Notes under the pieces: model-generated
The model's database searches: none
Told to the model about the DNA's origin: nothing
What the model saw: the letters and a program-made list of their open reading frames with translations, nothing else
Made by a program: the position numbers and the translations under genes
Part shown: in pieces, positions 45,114 to 56,645 of the stretch
How the letters are laid out: each line of letters opens with the position of its first letter
Position numbering within the stretch: the stretch's first letter is position 1
Assembly: GCA_022813625.1 (NCBI GenBank)
Contig: JAKLMB010000016.1
Location: 248,001-312,000, forward strand
Length of the DNA: 64,000 nucleotides
Source of the DNA: Aaosphaeria pasadenensis
Taxonomy: Eukaryota; Ascomycota; Dothideomycetes; Pleosporales
Reading direction: 5' to 3'

Positions 45114-46927
45114 TTAAACCTGGCCGGCGGTGTAGAAGTCGTCAAGGGCGACCTTGACGCGCTTGGTCATGGTCTTCTCACCCTCACGGACCCAGACACG
45201 GGGGTCGTAGTACTTCTTGTTGGGCTTGTCCTCGCCATCGGGGTTGCCGACCTGGGTCTTGAGGTACTCGGCCTTGCCACCGAAGTAGTCACGGAAGCCG
45301 TTGCTGTAAGCCCACTGAAGATCGGTGTCGAGGTTGACCTTGACGACACCGTAGGAGATGGCCTCCCTGAAGTCGTCGACGCTGCTGCCGGAGCCACCGT
45401 GGAAGACAAGGAAGACGGGCTTCTCGGTCTTGGTGTTGTGTTGCTGCTTGACGTAGGCCTGGTGCTTCTGGAGGAGCTTGGGCTGAAGCTTGACGTTGCC
45501 GGGCTTGTACACACCGTGGACGTTTCCGAAACCAGCGGCGATGCTGAAGCGCTCAGGGGCGACGGCAGTAAGGGTCTTGTAGATGAGCTCGATGTCCTCG
45601 GGCTGGGTGTAGAGGGAGTTGTTGTCGACGTCCTCGTTGTTGACGCCGTCCTCCTCGCCACCAGTGATACCGATCTCCATCTCGAGGAAACCGTTGACCT
45701 TGCTGATTATGCTGTTAGTCCAAATATTCTGTCCGAATTGCGTGTGTAATATTGGTCTTACCTGAAGCGCTCGAGGTAAGCCTTGGTGGTGTTCAAGTTC
45801 TCCTCGACGGTCTCCTCAGAGAGATCAATCTAGTTAAAATCAGTTAGCATTGATTCAGTGAGGTTTAAGCCGCAGCGTCTGGATCTAGATAGCGCTTGAG
45901 GCGGTCGTTGAACGGGAAATGCGTGATTCGAGCCGCCGGCGACTAGAGTTGTCTAGGCGTGAACACAGTCTCGATGGTAGGGGTAATCTTACCATGTGAG
46001 AGGAGAAGAGGGGCTCTACAAAGGAATTAGCTTAATCAGAATGATAATTGGAGGAGGGTCTGCATACCGCCATGCTCCTTGTAGTAAGCCTCATCGGCGT
46101 CGAGCATACCATCCAACCAGGGAAGGAGCTTCTTGCTATGCAATTGTTTAGCGGTGTTTTGTACATCAATGCTTGAATGAGTAACAACTTACGCGCAGTG
46201 GTCGGTGTGGAGAACGACGGGGACACCGCTGTAATTCTCAGTCAGAATTTGTCAAACAAGGGTAGGTCGAGGGAGCGCATACTAGACGGGTGCGATGGAT
46301 CGGATGTAGTGAGCAGCGGCGACGGCACCAGCAATGCTGGCCGCTTGGTCCTTGTTGTCAACGCCCTTTCCTGCATGATTGTCAGTTATTGTCATGAACC
46401 ATCAACTCAGTCCCGAATTTCATCAATTGACCGATGTCAGCCGGGGACTGCAGGGTTTCCGCAGCCATTGTAGGACACGACTTTGAGTAAACGGGGACCG
46501 AGATAGGGGATTTTCCGGGTCAGAAACGTACCGGCGAAGCTGTTTTTATTCGTTAGCCTTGAAGAATGTGGACGGATTGATGAGAGAATACGTACAAAGC
46601 AGCTCCACCCTGGGAGGTCTGGAGGATGATGGGGGACTTCTGGTCGCGAGCGGCTTCCAAAGAAGCTACGACGGTGGAGGAAGACTGCGGGATTGTTATT
46701 TTGGAGGATTCCATGGCATTGCGATTGAGTGGATTATACTAACAGTGACGTTGATGGCGGGAATGGCGAAGCCCTTCTCCTGTGCGTACTTGAAAAGAGC
46801 GACGACTGAGAGGGGAGGAGTGATGTCAGCATGTAGAATACATCGGGGATGGCGGATTGGAGATTGACGTACCATCGTCACCGACGATGACACCGGACTT
46901 CCTCTTGAGAACGTCTTGGACACCCAT
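45114..46927 (-). CDS. FBA1: Fructose-bisphosphate aldolase, class II
   Basis: Ten exons on the minus strand: 46927-46873, 46805-46744, 46684-46596, 46539-46532, 46370-46283, 46228-46193, 46135-46068, 46015-45993, 45829-45762 and 45702-45114. They sum to 361 residues, exactly the expected size. The zinc ligands and active site are visible: LHTDHCAKKLLPWLDGM, EMEIGITGGEEDGVNNE, FGNVHGVYKPG and LVFHGGSGSS. The enzyme splits fructose 1,6-bisphosphate in cytosolic glycolysis and gluconeogenesis. Exon 4 is 8 nt (CTTCGCCG) and is required to rebuild SQGGAAFFAGKGVDNKDQ. Exon 8 is 23 nt. All nine introns are GT-AG and all phases agree. High intron density in a strongly expressed glycolytic gene fits ancestral introns kept in this lineage. 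The pyrimidine-rich leader lies above 46928. Confidence 0.96.
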
Positions 46928-48460
46928 TTTGATGATAAGTGGTTCTAAAGAAAGAGTCTGTTAGTTTGGTTCTGGATTTGGAGAGTAGTAGGCCGAGCTC
47001 GGACAGTAGGGAAGAAGAGTATGGTATGGCAGGGTGAGGGGGGAGGAGGTAGGAGGATGAGCGCACTCTTAAGTTTGGAATTGAGTTGTAGGGAAGATGA
47101 AAAGGAGTTGAGTAGGTGGAATGAAGAATAGAGAAGAAGAAGAAGAGGAAGAAAAAAGGTTGAAGTGGTGGGCAGGTATGAGTTGATGTAATAATGTTGT
47201 TGGGAGGGGGGAGGAGAGAGGCCGAATGAGGGATGAGGTCAGGGTGGGGTTCAGAAGCTGCAAGTTCGCAGTTTCACCCCACCACGCCCACCTGCGAATC
47301 CACACAATGTCGCATGTTCCGACCAAAGAGATGCCATCCAATAACCCATTTGTTTAGACGTTTTGCAATCCGAACGAGATATCGCCCGTCTGCGTCTGCA
47401 AAAAGAAAAGTAAAAGCAAAAGAGCCTCTTGGACAACACATCCATCCCAGGTCTAGCCAACTCCATCAATTGGCCTTATCCACCACCCCTCCCGACTTCC
47501 GTGCCATAATGAAATTAGGTACATACCTTTTCTGTTCGTTATATCGCTACGAGAAAAACAAAAGATGAAATGAAGATATTCGCGAGAGAATTGATCAATG
47601 GAATAATGGAAGGACAATGGAAGGGGGGGGGAGCGTGGGATATAAGTGACTTTTATTTTAGAATGAGAAGAATTTGTTACACCCGGATACCTGGAACATT
47701 TGGCATACGAGTGAATACTACTACTATTACCATTACTGCTAGAGTACTAAGTTGCTCTCCTTCACGGCCGCGCTCCTGAAGTCATTCGGACAATCCCCCG
47801 CGACCACCTTTCTCGGCATGAGATGGCTGCACCACCTTCACCACCATTACTATTACAGCTACAGTCAGTAATTACAGTTACGATTGGACTGGACAAGTAG
47901 TCAACTAGTACAACCTAACCTCACCCTGAACTTCCTTCTGTCCCTCCCTACCGCTTTGCCCGAGTCTCTCCGTAAAATGCGCAGGGTACGCAGCCTTCCG
48001 CACGGCTGGGCTCACGTTTGCCGGTTTACCTGGTGACAATTCCCTACGGATTCCTTTCCTGCGCCTGTCACGCCTGTTGCGCCATAATGCTTCATCGCGG
48101 TGCTGCTATTGTCTTCCCACCAATCACGCCTCCCTCTCGGCCTCGAATGGGACAGACCCCAAGGCTATTCAAGGCTGCTGTCATGCTCCGACTAACGGCA
48201 TCACCATGTGCATCTCCTGTTTTCCGAGGTAGTTACCGCAATTCGTCGGCATATAGGTACATCTCTTATTATTTACAGTATCTATTACAGCAATTGCGGC
48301 GGGAACTAGTCCGAGGTCTTGGTCTTGGTCATTTCTACACAACACCCGCAAATTCAATGCCATCATCCATCTCAATCCTTTGGTGGACATAGACTCACTC
48401 TTCCCATGCATCATCGTCATCATGTTTCTTCATCCTGGAACATCAAACCATCCTAACCTC
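46928..48460. other. FBA1 promoter/leader and bL9m 3' flank
   Basis: From 46930 to about 47250 the minus strand is pyrimidine-rich, as expected for the leader of a highly expressed gene. Nothing else gene-like is seen in these 1.5 kb; several frames overlap without domains. Confidence 0.45.
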
Positions 48461-49409
48461 TCATTCCTTTGCCCGGATCCTGATGCTCCTTATTATAGGC
48501 GCCTCAGCTCCAGGAACCGTAATCTCCACTTTGAATTTACCAAGCTGCTTCACCCGTGATTCGTCCCCTTCCGCATGTCCTTCAATGAATCGAATATCGT
48601 TCTCCGTTATGATCACGCGAGCGGCTTCGTCATTGTGCGAGAGCGCTGCCCTGATGGATGCTACAACATCTGCCGTCGAAACCGACCCATAGATTCCGTT
48701 TGCAGGTGCCTTTGGCTTATTCGACATGGCAGCGGCCGTGAGGATGTCTGCCGCGCCGGTGGCTCCGTATCGGGGTTTCGAGAGGACCTGGTCTTGATCG
48801 ATCGGTTGTCGGGTGAAGTCAATGGTGGGAGGAGCGAAGGTAGTGAGCAATTCCATGGCTCTTTCGGGCTGTAAATGGGTCAGTATGGGGAGTTCACGTA
48901 GTTTCTGTGACTTCTAAGAGAAACTGCCATACCGAAAGGACGTCGATCTCCACAGGTCGGACGTAGGGCTTTGCCTGGAGGTTCCCAGATGCATCATCAT
49001 CTTCGACCGGTGCGCGGTACAATCCGAATTCTGTATCTCGCACCAGGGACACTCCTTCCGCCTTCAATTGTTTCAATTGAGTAAATGGGACGTAGTCAGC
49101 TGTTCGGCTGGGGAACCAGCGGTTCCTCATCATCGATCTATTGACCGGCACATATGATCCTGTACGAAAATTAACCTTATTTTGGTCTAATAATACTATG
49201 CTGCATACCGCGCGTTGCTTACCTGCAGGTCCAAATCTGTTGATGTCCTTCAACAGCTTGACCACGATGTTCCGCTCTGCCTCTTTCACAGCCTTCGAGA
49301 CATTGCGCACCTGCTGCTGGGGTCTCCAGGCATCCAAGCCCAGCTGCGTAATCCGACGCGTACATGAAGTGCACTGTGGCCGTAAAGCTAACCTCCCTAG
49401 GGATGCCAT
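48461..49409 (-). CDS. MRPL50: Mitochondrial large-subunit ribosomal protein bL9m
   Basis: Three exons on the minus strand, 49409-49223, 49159-48933 and 48868-48461, encode 273 residues. Residues 1-35 form an Arg-rich presequence. The bL9 N-domain follows: NIVVKLLKDINRFGPAGSYV corresponds to the bacterial V.LL.DV..LG..GD.V start, then VNRSMMRNRWFPSRTADYV. The C-terminal part holds the helix-strand domain (VSTADVVASIRAALSHND, FIEGHAEGDESRVKQLGKF). It is a structural protein of the mitochondrial ribosome. An in-frame ATG 13 codons upstream (49448) is less likely, because MASLGRLALRP is the typical presequence start. The first intron is 63 nt, free of stops and a multiple of three. The gene diverges from the UBP16-like gene over 346 bp. 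Confidence 0.9.
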
Positions 49410-49755
49410 TGCGAGTGGATGATGTTTTGGCAAGTTGCTATCCTCCAAGAAAAATTAACCCACGAGTGGTGAAGCCTGGGATGCATCAAGAATAAATGAT
49501 AGGGAGCAGGGGTCCGCTCCGAATGCGCCCGCCACTTTTAGCTCCCGCTCAATGGAACCCACGAAAGACGCGGCATGACTATGCGACTCTGACTACTCTT
49601 TCAGGCAGGTTGGAGACCATGGACATCTGTGGAGAAATATCATCTCTGACCCCTCATCCATATCTTACTTTCCTTTGTTTCCTGTCATCTTCACATCTCT
49701 TGTCGGCCGCGTCGATCTCATAGCCGCGGCTTCGGAACTCCGTCGCCGATCCGCC
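49410..49755. promoter_or_regulatory. Divergent promoter, bL9m / UBP16-like
   Basis: A 346-bp divergent intergenic stretch serving a mitochondrial ribosomal protein and a predicted mitochondrial-membrane deubiquitinase. No specific factor site is clear. Confidence 0.4.
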
Positions 49756-51564
49756 ATGCCAGAGAAACTTCCAACGGTCGTAGCCTACGCAGCTGGAGCT
49801 TCTCTCGCTGCAGCAACTCTCATATACGTATTTGGGCCGACATACTTCCTCGATGACGAAGGCTCAACCACACGAAAGAAAGGCGCCATCGGCCTAAGCA
49901 ATGCCGCCAACGACTGCTTCATCAACTCCATACTCCAGGCCCTCGCGGGCTTACCCGATCTACGCATATACCTCATCCGCGAAACCCATCGAAGGAAGCT
50001 AGATGGAAAGGAAGTTTATGAGGTGGACCCCGATCAGTTGGACAAGGATAATCAGAAAGTGAGGCCATGGAAACTCGAGGGACTACAGAAGGGTCTTGTC
50101 ACATCGGCCCTTAAGGAGGTTCTGGACAAGCTCAACGAGCGCCCCATTCATAGGAAGGTCATATCTCCACAGCCCTTCATTAGAGCGCTAGAACACGCCT
50201 TCAGCACCAGGATTAGCCGCCAGCAGCAGGATGCACAGGAGTTTCTACAAATCGTCACCGAGCGACTTTGCGACGAATATCACGCAGGGGGGAAGGCTAG
50301 GCGGCAGGCACAGAACGCAGGATTGGCTCTCGTGAAGGGAGACTCTGCTTCGGAGAGGCAGGAAATTGTGCAGCAATTTGGTGCAGCAGCTGTTGCATCC
50401 GCAGAGAACAAAGAGCAGGGCGAGGCCGAGACACCAGAGGACGAGCTCCCATCGACCGAGGACGGTTTTCCGTTTGAGGGCAAGATAGAGTCTCAGATCG
50501 AATGCCTAACCTGTGGCTTCAAGCCGAAACCGTCTGTGTCGACTTTCGTCACCCTGACCTTGAATGTTCCTCAACAATCTTCCACGTCGCTAAACGCCTG
50601 CTTCGATGGCATCTTCAAGGTCGAACATATCGACGACTTCAAGTGCGAGTTCTGTCGACTGGACCACGCGCTCAAGTTCAAGACACAAGAGCTTGCTCGT
50701 GCGTCAAGTGACGACGCAAAAGAGAAGCTGGAATCAGACATTGCGAAGATCAAACAGGCGCTCGAGCAAGACCCCGAAACACCTCCAGAAGGTGTCGAAC
50801 TCCCAGACGCCAAGCTAGCCCCTCGGCGACGCATTGCGCGCCATATGTACATTTCCGCGTTTCCCAAGGTCCTTGCCGTGCACCTGTCGCGGTCCATGTT
50901 CGCTGCCGGGACCGTGTCAACCAAGAATTTGGCAAAAGTGGCTTTCCCTGAAGCGCTGCCGCTTGGTGGTCTTTTGAATAGAAAGAACTACAAACTCCGA
51001 GGAATGGTTACCCACAAAGGCAGCCACAACAGTGGACACTACGAGTCGTTCCGTAGACAGGTGCACCCAGTACCATTCTCGACTCCCCACTCATTTGGAG
51101 TCGAAGGTGTTTACAGTATGCAAGGTAGTCCCAACCCTTCTGCGGTGCAGAGCCCTCGCATGTCCACCCTCAACCTCAGCAGTGCCAACGGGCATGGATC
51201 ACCCGTCCCATCTATCCCGACCATGGACTCCCCATCCTTACAATCACTATCTTCACACTCATCACAGATCTCGCGTGGGCCTACGCCGACTTCCACTCCG
51301 CGCGATGACCCACAACCAACCTCTTCCCCTTCGTCGTCCTCGCGGCCGAAGTCCCTACGCGGCTCTATCAAGGAGAAGACAGCATCCGTCGCAGAGCTGC
51401 CCCAACAGATGAAGCGTAAGCAGAGACAACGACCAAATAGGTGGTGGCGAATCAGCGACGACAAAATCAAAGAGAGCAAAACAAGCGACGTCTTGAAGAT
51501 GCAAAAGGAGGTATACTTGCTTTTCTACGAGCTGGACCGAAGTCCCTCGTTCCTTTCTCAGTGA
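49756..51564 (+). CDS. UBP16: Ubiquitin-specific protease, UBP16/USP30-like, membrane-anchored
   Basis: A single exon of 602 residues from the ATG at 49756; the frame is open to an ATG at 49675, but MPEKLPTVVAYAAGASLAAA is the better start. An N-terminal hydrophobic segment (about residues 7-27) matches the outer-mitochondrial-membrane anchor of yeast Ubp16 and human USP30. The Cys box is GLSNAANDCFINSILQAL with Cys54; the usual GNT before the Cys is AND here. A zinc-knuckle-like CLTCGF...CEFC pair lies near 250-300. The His box is THKGSHNSGHYESF with His428. A Ser/Pro-rich disordered stretch (about 440-555) interrupts the end of the fold before WWRISDDKI and VYLLFYEL. The role is removal of ubiquitin at the mitochondrial surface, by homology. 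Confidence 0.9.
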   Translation: MPEKLPTVVAYAAGASLAAATLIYVFGPTYFLDDEGSTTRKKGAIGLSNAANDCFINSILQALAGLPDLRIYLIRETHRRKLDGKEVYEVDPDQLDKDNQKVRPWKLEGLQKGLVTSALKEVLDKLNERPIHRKVISPQPFIRALEHAFSTRISRQQQDAQEFLQIVTERLCDEYHAGGKARRQAQNAGLALVKGDSASERQEIVQQFGAAAVASAENKEQGEAETPEDELPSTEDGFPFEGKIESQIECLTCGFKPKPSVSTFVTLTLNVPQQSSTSLNACFDGIFKVEHIDDFKCEFCRLDHALKFKTQELARASSDDAKEKLESDIAKIKQALEQDPETPPEGVELPDAKLAPRRRIARHMYISAFPKVLAVHLSRSMFAAGTVSTKNLAKVAFPEALPLGGLLNRKNYKLRGMVTHKGSHNSGHYESFRRQVHPVPFSTPHSFGVEGVYSMQGSPNPSAVQSPRMSTLNLSSANGHGSPVPSIPTMDSPSLQSLSSHSSQISRGPTPTSTPRDDPQPTSSPSSSSRPKSLRGSIKEKTASVAELPQQMKRKQRQRPNRWWRISDDKIKESKTSDVLKMQKEVYLLFYELDRSPSFLSQ

Positions 51565-52487
51565 ATGCCATATATATCTCTCATCTATCTTCCTCCATTG
51601 GACAGATCAGGCGTTTTTTAAACCATCATTTCATTTTATTGCATCTGCATTGGAGAAAAAGGGGCTCCGTAGGGCAAACTTGTGGTCGGTCATTAGACTC
51701 ATCATGCATTCTTTTCTTTTCCTCTCTGGTCCCTTTTCGCATCTACACAAGGTTTAGGAAAAGGAAACTCGGTTTAGAGTTTTAGAGATCTAGAAAACGT
51801 ATCACTCGTTCATGTACTCAGGTACCGAACGACCATTCGCAATTTTGCATCTGTATATACTTGCACTCGCATTAGGAATTTCTTAATTGCATATAATTTT
51901 ATTCAAGTGTTGTTTCGTTCCGACAGCTAACTTAGCAGCTTATCAATTCTAGCCGAACCATTGGTCGATCTTCCCCCCAACTCTCCTCCACCACCTTACG
52001 ACTACTCCAACATACACTACAACGGTACATTTCCCCCACAACCCCGCGATCCTTTGAGTCCCAAGGTATACTTGCCGACCAATAGCAAATAAGCCGACCG
52101 TGACAATCATACCTATCGTTTACCTTGGATACTACCCACTCTCGACGTTACTTCAGAGTCGCACTTGGGTCTGTGTTGCATGTCCGTGACATATACCTTG
52201 ACTATCAAACTTGCGGGGTTAAGACATATATAATGAACAATAATCCAACGAGATTATGTTGAAAGAAATAAGATAAGATAAAAATGAAATGATAAAGATC
52301 ACCTTCTGATATCTATCGATCTACTCTTCCTCCGATATACTATCTTCTACCTACCTACCTCATTTTGATCAGTGTTCTGATTCAGAAGAAACATTTGATT
52401 GAACCAGACAATACTTCATTCAACTCTTCTCTCTTCCAACCAGAATAAAACTCCATCCAGGAAACCACAACCTCACAAACACCATCA
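51565..52487. other. Intergenic region, UBP16-like to Gfo/Idh oxidoreductase
   Basis: 3' UTR of the protease and an AT-rich promoter for the oxidoreductase. I see no gene. Confidence 0.5.
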
Positions 52488-54289
52488 ATGTCCGCCACCA
52501 CATCACCATCATCACCCACAATGAACAGCAGCACCACCACCACCACCACCAACGGTCACAACCCCAACCACAACCCACCCTCCCCCCCCTCAACCACCTC
52601 CTTCCTCAGCCCCGTCCCCAAGCAAATCTTCCCCAAACCCCCTCGGATCCTGATCATCGGCGCGGGCTCGCGCGGCACCGCCTATGCAGAAGCCGCCCTC
52701 TCCTCCACTAACAGCCTCGTCGCCGCCATCGCCGAGCCCCTCGCCTACAAGCGCCACGACTTCGGCCGCAAATTCATCTGGGGCCCTTCGTCTTCCCCGT
52801 CGCCGGGCCAGGCGTTCGCGAGCTGGCGGGACTGGGTGGCGTATGAGGAGGAGAGAAGGGAGAGGGCGAAGGCGGGCGGGGAGGAGGGGGTAGAGGAGGG
52901 CGTGGACGCGGTGTTCGTGTGCGTGCTGGATGAGATGCATGAGGAGGTTGTGTGTGGGATTGCGGGGCTGGGGGTGCATGTCTGTGTGGAGAAGCCGTTG
53001 GCGACGAGCTTGCGGGCTTGCGTGGCGATGTTTAAGGCGTTGAAGGGAGAGGGGGAAGGGCGGGGTGGGGGGAGGAGGGAGACGATTTTTGGGATGTGCC
53101 ATGTGTTGAGGTATTCGCCGCATAATATGTTGTTGAGGCATTTGGTTAGGGAGCAGGAGGTCGTGGGCGATGTGCTTAGTGTGGAGCATGTTGAGCCGGT
53201 TGGGTGGTGGCATTTTTCTCACAGGTACGTTCGTGATATGTCTAAAGGGAGATGTATACAGGGGGTTCTGAAGTTCAAGTTCTACATGAATGGCTACTGA
53301 CTGGGAACAACAGTTATGTCAGAGGCAATTGGAGGAAAGAGTCGACTACAGCTCCTTCGTTGCTCACGAAGTCTTGTCATGATATCGACTGGCTCCTGTG
53401 GATGCTGTGTTCCCCGGCGAACGATGCTGATACGGAACCGCACCTCCCATCATATATTACATCTACTGGATCGAGGAAGTTCTTCAGGAAAGAGAGGAAG
53501 CCTAAGGCGGCGAGGGATGCGACGAATTGTCTTTCCTGTGCACATGAACAGGATTGCAAGTATAGTGCGAAGAAGATCTACTTGGACAAACATCTCAAGG
53601 AAGGTATCACGGACTGGCCGGTCAAGATTGTCAATCCAGAGATCGAGGACTGCTACAACACTCAAGGCCTCGAAGCAGCCAGTAACAAATTACTTGATAA
53701 CCTACGAGAGGACTGGTCAGCAGACATGCCTACCGAAGAAGTTGAAAAGCGCCCTTGGTTTGGACGTTGCGTCTGGGAAGCAGACAACGATGTCTGTGAC
53801 GATCAGTGCGTGACCATCACGTGGGATGACGACCCTCTGGCCAGCGACGACGATGGCAAACCGATACTGAGACATCGCGGTGCCAAGACGGCGCAGTTCC
53901 ATATGATAGCCTTCACGGAGAAACAATGCGAGCGAAGGGGCCGAATCTACGGCACGGACGGCGAGATCGAATATGATAGCAAGACGATCAGAGTCCACGA
54001 CTTCTCCACGGGGAGAACGCAAGTTCACAAGCCATATCAGGCTGGGGGCGGACATGGGGGCGGAGACGAGGGCCTCGCCCGACAGTTCCTCATGGCGGTA
54101 AACGCCGCGGACAGTCAGGAGATGCCTACAGCAAAAGCGCAGCGCAAATACCTCGGCTGCGACCTTGAGGAAGCGTTCCGAAGCCATGCCATGGTCTTCG
54201 CAGCAGAGGACGCAAGGACACGGCGCAAAGTGATCGACTGGAGGCAGTGGTGGAACGATGCGGTGGAGCCGAACTTACACCAGCGGTAA
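52488..54289 (+). CDS. Gfo/Idh/MocA-family oxidoreductase
   Basis: Two exons, 52488-53224 and 53314-54289, encode 570 residues. The N-terminal 45 residues are a Thr/Asn/Pro-rich low-complexity tail with a run of Thr from an ACC repeat. The Rossmann fold starts at ILIIGAGSRGTAYAEAAL (GxGxxG), and VCVEKPLA supplies the conserved EKP. HVLRYSPHNMLLRHL leads into the C-terminal substrate domain. That domain includes a Cys cluster (NCLSCAHEQDCKYSAKKIY) seen in the StrI-like branch of the family. It ends with RRGRIYGTDGEIEYDSKTIR. These enzymes use NAD(P) to oxidise or reduce sugars and cyclitols. Exon 1 is unusually GC-rich after residue 45 compared with exon 2. The 89-nt intron contains an in-frame stop, so splicing is needed. 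Confidence 0.93.
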
Positions 54290-56645
54290 AATGAGCAAAG
54301 CCCCCAAAAGAAAGAGTATGAGGGTGTTGGATTCTCTTCCGGGCGCATCGAGAGGGCTGGAGAAAGACTGGGCGCGTACGGTAGAATAGGCATGACGGAG
54401 TGTAGTTCATCTCATTTCCTTCTGGAGATCCTCAGATCATTTTGTCCCGAGATTCATGCTGAGCCGATGATGAAGCGTTCGAGGTCGTACGTAGCACCGT
54501 AGCATCATAGCAGCCTCCCTTAATACAGTTAATGACACGAATCCGGTGCAATTAACGGATGTTTGAGACTCCCGTCGTCGGCATTAATCGTCCAGTTTGG
54601 GATTATTTTGGGCATTGTTTTATGTTGTGTCCCCAGGCTAATAGGTCCCGATCAGGAGGTTGGGCGCTTAATGACCCACGTTAGGGAGTGAGCATGAGGC
54701 TCTATAGGCAATTTCTTGGCTTCCTATTCGCACCTGGATATTAAGCTGACGGGCAGCCTTATCATGCCTGGAAGAGGCGCGTCCGCATGTTGTGTTTGGA
54801 CAGAGGCCGGACAGAGGTCGGCGCTTGCGAGGGCAGGTGGAAAGTAGCCAATGGCGAGCGCGGATTTGCCATAGGGAAAACGAGCACAAGACGGAGGACG
54901 TTGGGCATGGGCCGATCTAACATGCGCAGACAAAGGGAGGGCTGGTGTAATGGAGTGATGACAGCGCTCAGATGGTCGACAAGATGCAGGCGTCAAGCGG
55001 CGTAATGTGGAAGTTGTGAAGGAGGTTATGGGTGGTGGGCTATAGTGGCGATGGAGGATGGTTGTTCCCGTGGGGGATGCTCAAGACCCCGAACTTGTAG
55101 CAAATCGACAACGCGACAACAACGCGCTGTTGGGTGAGGGAATTGTCGAGCGTGTTGTGCGTGTTATAGTCGCGATTTGAAGTGTGATGTGGTGATGCTA
55201 CAAGTATTCCGTACACCGTACCTACATACTTAGTATTCTGGATAGTGGTCGCCCTGTGTGAGTCACACATGATGGATGGGGAATTTGTATGCAAGATGAT
55301 CGCTGCAGCATGTCTTTGATGGGTCTTGGTGTCTTGGATGGACGTTGAGAAACGAAACATCTGTGTCGTGGACCAATGGGAGGAATAAGCATCGATGACT
55401 CTTAACGACGTGCATCTACAAGTGTCAGGGGAGGGGACGGGAAGACAGCGTAGAGGGACCTCACGGACCTGACTAGGAAGCGAAGCATAAACCATTCAAG
55501 GTGTTGAGCAGTTCCAATGAGGAGACTGGATGAGAGACTTTGAGAGTGAACAGAGGAGTTAAACCTTACAGGGCTAGACCAAGAAGACTTGACCTATACA
55601 GGTATAGAAGGCTGACACTACGCCGTAAGTGTACAAGGCTGGGTATACGTCCACGTCTGTACGGTAAGCTAGTGGACCGGCCCCACGCTCTCGGATGGCA
55701 TCAACCCTTGTCCTTCCTTCCTCTTCCCCACCCACTAACATCGCGAAAAGACGACCCCCAAAGCGCTACACCTTGTCAACTACATCCATCCATTCGTCCC
55801 TACGCGCTGCCAACTTCAAACTGCCGCTCTGTCTCTCTCACGCCCTCACTCTCTCACGCTACAATAACGTAGGTAGATACTTTGTGCTGTACCACATCCA
55901 CCTTCGTTATACGGCGCCGACACATCCCGGTTTCATCTTACCCAACCGCCCCAATATTGCAAGCGCTTCGCCATCCTCTGTCCGCTTTCGTACTCTCTTA
56001 TGCAACTATCGCCTTCTACAACCATTCACAGCGATGCCCACCGTAGACGCCAGCACGGATCCAGCATCCGCCGCTCTGTAGAACAGCAATATACGCAGAC
56101 TAGAACATGTTCTGCGGTTGTACTCGCCCACTCTCGCACTACGTTTCAGGCCCCATCTGAGGAAGCTCGCAGAAGCCCACTCTGTTGTGATACTGCCGCC
56201 AGACCGCCAGATATCTGCCCCAGGTCTCGTTTTTGGCCCTCGATGAATCGTGTTTCAGAATGTTTTAGCGCTAGACTGAGATCGGATCCCGCGTCATGGG
56301 CCACTCGTTCTGCTGGCATCGTGCCCAAATGGATAAGTATCGATAGCTTCGCCGCATATCCAGTCTCTTCTCCATCAGTTCATCAGTCCGTGGCACTGCC
56401 TTCAAAGAGTCTTCCTCTCTCTCCAACCTTCTCCTTCTCTTTCTTTTCCTTTGCATTCATCTTGTCTTTAGACCCAAGGGAGCTGGACTCCGTTTCTAAT
56501 CGTTACTCTTAATCACTTGCTATCCATTGCTGGCCAACCATCCCAAATCCTACCATCCTCATCCATTGGATACCATCACTTCGTCTTGAACTTGTACTGC
56601 GTTCAGTTCACTACCTAGTTTCTCCATCTCCATCATCTCTTCACA
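54290..56645. other. Intergenic region, 2.4 kb
   Basis: No convincing gene. Frames at 55540-56512 are Ser/Pro/Arg-rich and lie in a C/T-rich strand, most likely the long leader of the next gene (possibly with introns). An Arg/Tyr-rich reading at 55555-55670 comes from short degenerate repeats of TATACAGG/CGTAAG-like words. Confidence 0.4.

Noticed and set aside
55540..56512. Arg-rich and Ser/Pro-rich plus-strand frames, considered as a gene or degraded repeat
   Set aside because: The C/T-rich strand and lack of motifs fit a long leader better; no transposase, reverse transcriptase or terminal repeat is visible.
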